Positions 58,485-64,000 of a stretch of 64,000 nt of DNA are shown here, one piece after another. Source of the stretch: Mactromeris polynyma (taxonomy: Eukaryota; Mollusca; Bivalvia; Venerida; Mactridae); contig JASFXZ010000044.1 in NCBI GenBank assembly GCA_032209605.1, positions 62,001 through 126,000 on the forward strand, written 5' to 3'. Below the pieces are notes generated by a model that saw only the letters and a list, made by a program, of their open reading frames with translations, was not told the origin of the DNA and did not search any database. The number at the start of each line of letters is the position of its first letter. Position 1 is the first letter of the stretch. The position numbers and the translations under genes were made by a program.

Positions 58485-58893
58485 ACCGATTATATATACG
58501 CTACTTTAACGTCTCATTATCGTTCGCGACTTGATTAGCCACCCCGCTGTGTTTAGCCAGCATAATACAATAGCCCCGGGCTGTACTGATTTATCAGAAT
58601 GTATTTTACATTTGTGATACTTTGTGTAGCCTCTTTCGAAAAAAATATATTGAATTATGCACCATAAAGTTTTGCCTTGTATTTTGTTTCGGCAGAATCG
58701 CAGAGATATATTTGTATTTTTTCAAAAGAAATTATAATGACACTAAAAAATACAAATATTTATTTTGTCTGTTTCATTTAAAAACATGATCTTGTATTTT
58801 TGACGATGGAATGCAATTATTTATACCATCATCATATGTGCATTGGTGATGATATCAAATTGATAGTAAGTATAAATTCATTTGTGATATATT
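58485..58893. other. Copy B-only stretch before the Harbinger-like element
   Basis: No counterpart is seen in copy A and no gene recognised. Confidence 0.35.
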
Positions 58894-59784
58894 GGGCCCG
58901 TTTTATCAACGATCTTACGCACGAAATTTTCGTAAGATTTTCTTACGACGTTCTTACGATCTCAAGAGCGTTTTATCAATATTTTCGTACGCATGCACAA
59001 GTTTTAATGAAAATGCTATACATGTTTTTATAGGCATTCGTAACGTTCATAACAAAAATGATAATAATATTTCACAATAATCAACAATAGTTATGAACTT
59101 TTTTATCATTTCATCTGCTTCAAATCACATAAAATTGTCTGGCATTTCTGAAAAAATAATGAAATACATTATAAGTATATATTGTTATCTTATAGAGTAT
59201 AAGATGATTTCATACATACTAGCTTATGCAGAAGTCAATCAAAGTTATATAATCATGCACAAATGAAAACTTCTGACAATCAAAAGGTAATTTGAAGATG
59301 GAATAAGGATAGAGTGTTTGTGGAATTGTACATGGAATTAAAATGTATGGTTTATATTTAAAGTACAGTATCAACTGTACAGTATCATACAACTTTTAAA
59401 AATAGAATATTATTATTTGATAAATGCTAAGCCTAATTTTAAACTGTTAAGACATGACATTGATGAATATATATCGATGTAGATTAATTATTATCATTTG
59501 GTAATGTAATGGTTTGTTTTATTATTCCTATTATGAACTCTTACAAGTCATTAGAATTACAGTGGTTGTGACTTTAAGCAGCACTTCACATTTTCCTAAT
59601 GACATTTGACTGTAAAATAAAGTATTAAATCCTCAATAAATTACATCTTCAAGTTAAAACTCAAGAAAATAATAAACTATGTAAGCAAAGTTTCATCCTT
59701 ATGAGCATAGAATACCAAATATACTAGATCCACCTGCATTTATATTAAGGCAGCAGCGGTGTGGGAGGAGAGCAGCGGTGTGGG

Positions 59785-59880
59785 GTAAAACAGCCGACTG
59801 GTTATTACAGTTGGTAGAGCGCCCTGCTGGTGTAGAGGGGGCGTGGCTTCGAGCACCTAATCAAGCGCCACACCACTACA
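59785..59880 (+). repeat. Degenerate tRNA-like SINE fragment
   Basis: AGTTGGTAGAGCGCCCTGCT resembles an A box with the start of an anticodon arm and GTGGCTTCGAGCACC a decayed B box. It is located in the 945-bp part of the Harbinger-like element that relic 2 lacks, so this part may be a later insertion. Confidence 0.45.
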
Positions 59881-61380
59881 GTACTTTCATATTTCTGTTC
59901 GAACCTCTTATGACCAGCCCCTGTTGGGTAAACATTCGCATATTAGTGATCAGACATGCAATAGCAAACCTGATCACCATTGATGTTTAAAGAAATATAA
60001 GGCAGGCAAATAAGCCGGCATATCTTACTAAATACTGCTCAGTGTTCTGTTACATTGTCCCAGTATTTAAGCAGCTGTCCACCGAAGTTTGCTCGTCTTT
60101 CTCTGAGAAGTTAGTTTGGCTATATTTTTACATAAATATGCATTGCCGCTTTAAAGTTTCTTTAATAAATGACAAGAATTAAACTTTAAAATGTAAGGTG
60201 GTAGAGATTTTTCAATTTAAATTGAGAACTCATGTGATACATTCAAATAATGACGAACAATTTGCTGAAAATTCCAACATTACTGTAATTTGTTTCGAAA
60301 TTTGATAGTTATCAATTATGGAAAACTTTATGATTATATTGTATGCTTATTCATTTCTATCGACAATTAAGTAGTTAAAATTCCTTGCACGCCATTTTGG
60401 TGACCTTGACATTGCGTTTTTCAACAGTTTTAAAATGGCACAATGAAAACTTGAATAGTTTTTGATGAAGAAAACAAGTGCATGTCTAAATATCGGTTGG
60501 TATTATTAAAACTTCAAAATATCGTGGTAATATATTGAAGGCATTGGGAAAATAACAGCGGTCTGGAAAAGGCTGCTTTCTGATTGAAACAATGTGAATA
60601 TTGTTTCCATATTTTCAATAATTTTACAGTTTTATGTCACAACATGAACATTTCATTTTAGGTATAGAAAAATGTTCTATTTAGTTCATTTCAACCATTT
60701 GTTATCAAGTCGACTTATAGTTACGTATTCTCTCTCTTTTATATTACAAATTGAATAATTTTTATTTCATTGCAAACGTTTCAATCTACTTATGAATACA
60801 ATTGCATTTTACATGTTATAAGCTTTGAATTCATTTGATCTGTTTGTATAAAGAATTTTCATTCAAACTAAAACTGACAAGGGATTCTTTTCAGTAGTAT
60901 GAATAAGTTTGCTAGAATATGTCTGCATTAACGCAACATAATATAATGCCTGTATGCATTCTTTCTTTCGACACTGCCGAGTCATAAGGTAATCATTTTT
61001 TATAAATCTATTTAATGCAATCTTGAAAATTCATTTTTTTCAAATTTATATGTTAAAAGAGATTAACATATATTTGTGAGCTTGATATGCAAAAATATAC
61101 GATGTGTTAAAGATGTATCATCTTAACGCAACCATATTTGAATGGACTTCATTCAGTGCTGTTGTTACAATGGCGTAACAGCGTTAATTCATAATTTTGG
61201 TCTCCTTTTAAACAAGGAAGTTTTGCAGTGCACCATGCATAATACATGCTGTGTCAAAGATTTTCATAAGTTTTTGCGTACGTACAAAATTTCTACGTAA
61301 ATGCGTTTCACTGATAGTTGCGTAAGTTCGAGCGTAAAGTTACGTTAGAAATCACCGACCGTAAATCTCTACGTTTTGCG
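59881..61380. other. Interior of the Harbinger-like element, non-coding
   Basis: 59295-59585 and 60530-60990 match relic 2 (28060-28775) in inverted orientation. 61035-61380 matches 16503-17080. The part 59881-60530 has no counterpart in the window. No gene seen. Confidence 0.5.
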
Positions 61381-61386
61381 TAAAAA

Positions 61387-61464
61387 ATGGCCGACGGACA
61401 TTTCAGAGAAAGACCTAACATGTTAGACGTGTTGTCGGATCGTGAACTTATAGAAAAGTACTGA
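61387..61464 (+). pseudogene. HARBI1-like transposase N-terminal fragment
   Basis: ATG at 61387 opens 25 codons ending at TGA 61462-61464. The tail LDVLSDRELIEKY matches the start of many Harbinger transposases (typically ...LSD.ELI.RYRL...), which supports the classification of the surrounding element. The frame stops exactly where the conserved RL should follow, so the rest was lost, or an intron boundary was lost with the downstream exon. The copy A equivalent at 17083 is frameshifted. Confidence 0.5.
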
Positions 61465-61516
61465 TTGTCACGATATCTGATTGGCGTAGTTTATGATTTG
61501 ATAGTTAATGATATCA

Positions 61517-61920
61517 AAGGAGAGAGAATACGTAACTACAGGGAACACCACATACACAAGACAGTGCCTCCCCACGCAGACCTCCGGGAAAACAACAATC
61601 CACAAAATATAAGGCACTTAAGGAGGTCGAAGGGTACACATCTTAAGGAACAGAGGCACAAGGAATGGCCCGGCATACCACAAGGAATAACTAGGAGTGA
61701 CAATGAAGGAAGGGGAAGGGGGGAATTAATGGATGAAAAATATCACAGGACAAGTCAAGACAACTGGCCGCAATAGGTCGAAAATGGGCAGGAAACAACA
61801 TGAACACTGTATAAAGTGACATAATTGCACAGGGGAAAGGGAAATACAAAACACATTAGAAACACAAACAGAAACAACAACCATATAGCGAATTACAGCC
61901 ATGGAACTGTCAGCAAAAAA
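61517..61920. repeat. Module M, copy 3
   Basis: Aligns with copies at 17211 and 56411. It lies inside the Harbinger-like element of copy B in the same relative place as copy 1 in copy A, so it was there before the block was duplicated. Confidence 0.8.
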
Positions 61921-62445
61921 TACAAGCCTCGTACAGATAGGAGCCATCCTATCTCAGCGATGATGAAGGTAAGTGACGCTAAATTGTACAGTTTACGTAT
62001 TACTAGCATCACCATGTGTTTACACGATAAGCTCCCTTGTATTATTACGTCACATAACCTCGACCCTGAAACTTTGTCGTGTTTCTATTGGTTACAACAC
62101 AATCCCACGATGCATTAAATACAACTCGATGAGTACTTCCTGGGAATATGAAAACAGACGATGAATAAATAATATTCGTTATATATCAACCATTTGAAGG
62201 TAAACTGTAAACTAATCTGGACATGCTTGGAATGACTATAACCATTCGTAGCATTTTAGTTAAAACTTACGAATTCGTAGCGACTGCATGCGTACGAAAA
62301 TATTGATAACACGCTTTTGAGATAGTAAGAACGTCGTTAGAAATCTGACGAAATTTCGTGCGTAAGAACGTTGATAAATTGGGCCCATTATCTCCACTTA
62401 CATATTTCATATCTATCGTGAAGAGCTCGCTCGGGAGTGCATCAG

Positions 62446-62604
62446 CATGTCTTGCAATATAGAGGCTTTTCTTACACGTTTTCTATTAAATATTGTTCAT
62501 GGCATTGCAGTCAAATGACTGAGTATAAGACATAGTCTTCTCTTTTGGATGTTTAAAATCTGGTTTAGTGGTATTGCCACGTTTCTTGTCTATATATATA
62601 TTGA
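62446..62604. repeat. Copy B block, right-hand shared flank
   Basis: CATGTCTTGCAATATAGAGG onward matches 17893-18045. It is outside the Harbinger-like element, which shows that the flank was duplicated with it. Confidence 0.8.
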
Positions 62605-62739
62605 CTTTATTTCATTATTTACTACAGCTGGTGTTAAGTGCTGTGTGGCGGATGTAAATATTCGCCCCGTACTTCGTTCAAAGTGTAGTTTACCTTAATC
62701 AATTATTAATATATGATAAATTTACACGAAAATGACGTC

Positions 62740-62812
62740 AGGTCGCTGTGGTGTAGTGGTTAGCATAAAGGACCTGCAATCTGTAGACCTGGGTTCGATT
62801 CCCGATAGCGCC
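62740..62812 (+). repeat. tRNA-like sequence (SINE head or pseudogene)
   Basis: GGTCGCTGTGGTGTAGTGGT begins a 72-nt tRNA-like unit with an A box (GGTGTAGTGGTTAGCA) and an exact B box (GGTTCGATTCC). The acceptor ends pair (GG.CGCT with AGCGCC, one bulged T), but the anticodon stem does not form, arguing against a working tRNA gene. It lies in a part of copy B absent from copy A. Confidence 0.65.
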
Positions 62813-63029
62813 ATTGACCGATTTTTCGTGTTTCTCAAACGCTTTATTTTATTATATAAATATCTCCTTCGTAACCAGACATTGAAACAGTATGTTGATA
62901 CACAATGCATTATTATCATATGAAACTATTTAATCTTCGGTACACACATGTGCTAAATTCATATTTGTCTTAAAACAAGTTTTTAAAATGGTACCATACA
63001 TTTTTTTACAAGGAATGGAAGAATACTGA

Positions 63030-63395
63030 ATGGGTTCCATAGCACCATAAAGAGCATTACTTTTGAAATGTAACTTGAATAGTTTAGCATTTATCACACG
63101 ATTTTCTTTATTTCTCAACTAGCCATGTAATTACAAATAAACTTCTTAAAGATGGCAACAAATTCCCGGAAAAGGTGCTTTAAAATATGATTACATCAAG
63201 CCAATCACTTACTTTTCTTATTTATATTGATTAAAAGTTCATAAGTTGGTAACTTATTAATGATACCTTGCTTCGTTATCACGGCATATACACGATTTGT
63301 GTAATCTGGCACGTACAAAATACATTATACTATAACAACAGATAAAGTGACTATATACTTCTGTCATGCTTTAAACCCAAGTTTGCAATTTTCAG
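63030..63395. repeat. Copy B block, distal shared segment
   Basis: AAAGAGCATTACTTTTGAAA onward matches 19370-19680, which in copy A follows the Tc1-like transposase. About 50 bp near 63250-63300 is extra here. Confidence 0.85.
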
Positions 63396-63814
63396 TTAGA
63401 TATTCTAATTCAATTGCCATTGTAACATATTTGATCAAAATCCGAATTAACATGAATTCATGACATTTCGCAATGGGTCCATCTTTTGAGTATTTGCTAC
63501 GTACACTTTTCTAACGTCCATAATCTGCTCTTAAATGTGCACATACGCGACATTGTTATTTGAGAGATCTTATTTCAGTGCATGCACATGTCAAGGTGAT
63601 TGCTGACATAGTCGTGCAATCAAATTAATATAAGCGTGACTTGTTGGTATATATACACATTCATTACCCGTATTGTATTATTAGGTTTGATGTTTATGAA
63701 AGTCTTCCTTGTCCTAGTTTTGTTAGGCGAATTGCGTATATAAATTTACAACAAGAGTATTGATTGCGCTCCTTAAAAATTGAGGTGTTTACTTTTTGTT
63801 ATAGAAACCGTCTT
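63396..63814. other. Non-coding stretch
   Basis: No gene or element recognised. Confidence 0.35.
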
Positions 63815-64000
63815 GTTTAATTCAGTTTGCCAGGTCAAGGTTTGCACTTTATGCTGGGCTGTTTGTTATTGCTAGACTTGTTTACTTCAGTTTGTCAGGT
63901 CAAGGTTTGCACTTTGTGTTGGGCTGTTTGTTATTGCTCGATTTGTTTACTTCAGTTTGCCAGTTCAAGGTTTGCACTTTTTTGTAGGGCTGTTAGTTGT
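63815..64000. repeat. 65-bp minisatellite, continues past the window
   Basis: CAGTTTGCCAGGTCAAGGTT recurs at 63823, 63888 and 63953 (65 bp apart), each followed by TTGCACTTT and a GGGCTGTT segment. At least 2.7 units are visible and the array runs off the end. Confidence 0.9.

Larger units (their letters stand above)
58894..62386. mobile_element. Harbinger-like DNA transposon, 3.5 kb, transposase mostly lost
   Basis: The terminal inverted repeats are about 105 bp. Left starts GGGCCCGTTTTATCAACGAT and right (reverse complement) starts GGGCCCAATTTATCAACGTT, with roughly nine in ten bases matching through CGTACGCATGCA. ATT flanks both ends (58891-58893 and 62387-62389), a 3-bp target duplication of the length used by PIF/Harbinger elements. 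Subterminal CTTACGA/TCGTAAG motifs are dense. Internally it contains sequences shared with 16.5-17.2 kb, 26.7-27.1 kb and 27.6-28.8 kb, a HARBI1-like N-terminal fragment and module M. No catalytic DDE sequence was found, so it is non-autonomous. Confidence 0.8.
55737..63395. repeat. Large direct duplication, copy B
   Basis: Partner of 11801-19680, same orientation. It lacks the LINE and the Tc1-like element of copy A. It has its own module M insert (56410-56838), an inverted segment (58333-58484), a complete Harbinger-like element (58894-62386), a tRNA-like SINE (62740) and an extra stretch of about 50 bp near 63250-63300. Shared flanks on both sides of each insert show that the block was duplicated as a unit or is a large repeat. 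Confidence 0.85.

Overview
The window looks like a transposon-rich stretch of a bivalve mollusc nuclear genome. The signs are low gene density, AT-rich non-coding DNA, several 'pearl'-like elements (a tetranucleotide microsatellite joined to a tandem array of roughly 145-170 bp, a structure described from bivalves), tRNA-derived SINE heads, and one intact AIG1/GIMAP-type GTPase, a family known to be expanded in bivalves. There are no operons and no bacterial-type genes. The species cannot be named from what I see.

Layout. 1-8.7 kb: AT-rich DNA with small tandem duplications, an ATC-type simple repeat, a TA-flanked MITE (5566-6307) and a cluster of GTTCATGAAC palindromes. 8.76-10.0 kb: the 3' half of a broken hAT transposon on the minus strand, running into a 70-bp minisatellite (10.02-11.63 kb). 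11.8-19.7 kb: copy A of a large duplicated block, carrying a 5'-truncated LINE (12377-14867) and a Tc1-like element (18052 to about 19370). 20.8-28.8 kb: a reversed pearl-like element, a GCGATT-rich MITE, a tRNA-like SINE, and two related Harbinger-like relics. 30.28-31.77 kb: a pearl-like element. 34.0-35.0 kb: the GIMAP-like gene, the only convincing intact host gene. 37.1-37.3 kb: a near-palindromic foldback element. 39.8-43 kb: transposase and Cys-rich protein relics. 43.06-44.69 kb: a pogo-type element holding a nested pearl-like element. 46.68-48.17 kb: a 33/66-bp minisatellite open on both strands. 51.58-53.17 kb: a pearl-like element with a nine-copy 145-bp array. 53.5-53.9 kb: a coding exon relic. 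54.05-54.42 kb: the tail of a second LINE. 55.74-63.40 kb: copy B of the large block, carrying a 3.5-kb Harbinger-like element with about 105-bp terminal inverted repeats. From 63.82 kb to the end: a 65-bp minisatellite that leaves the window.

The main structural result is the direct duplication of about 7.7-7.9 kb (11.8-19.7 and 55.7-63.4 kb, about 44 kb apart). Because the copies differ by insertions, each serves as the empty site for the other. This fixes the LINE insertion point, shows one internal inversion of about 150 bp, and exposes an old F-box-like coding region damaged at different places in each copy. Nothing here forms a pathway; the contents are a host GTPase gene surrounded by layered mobile-element debris. 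All repeat boundaries were read by eye and may be off by tens of bases.
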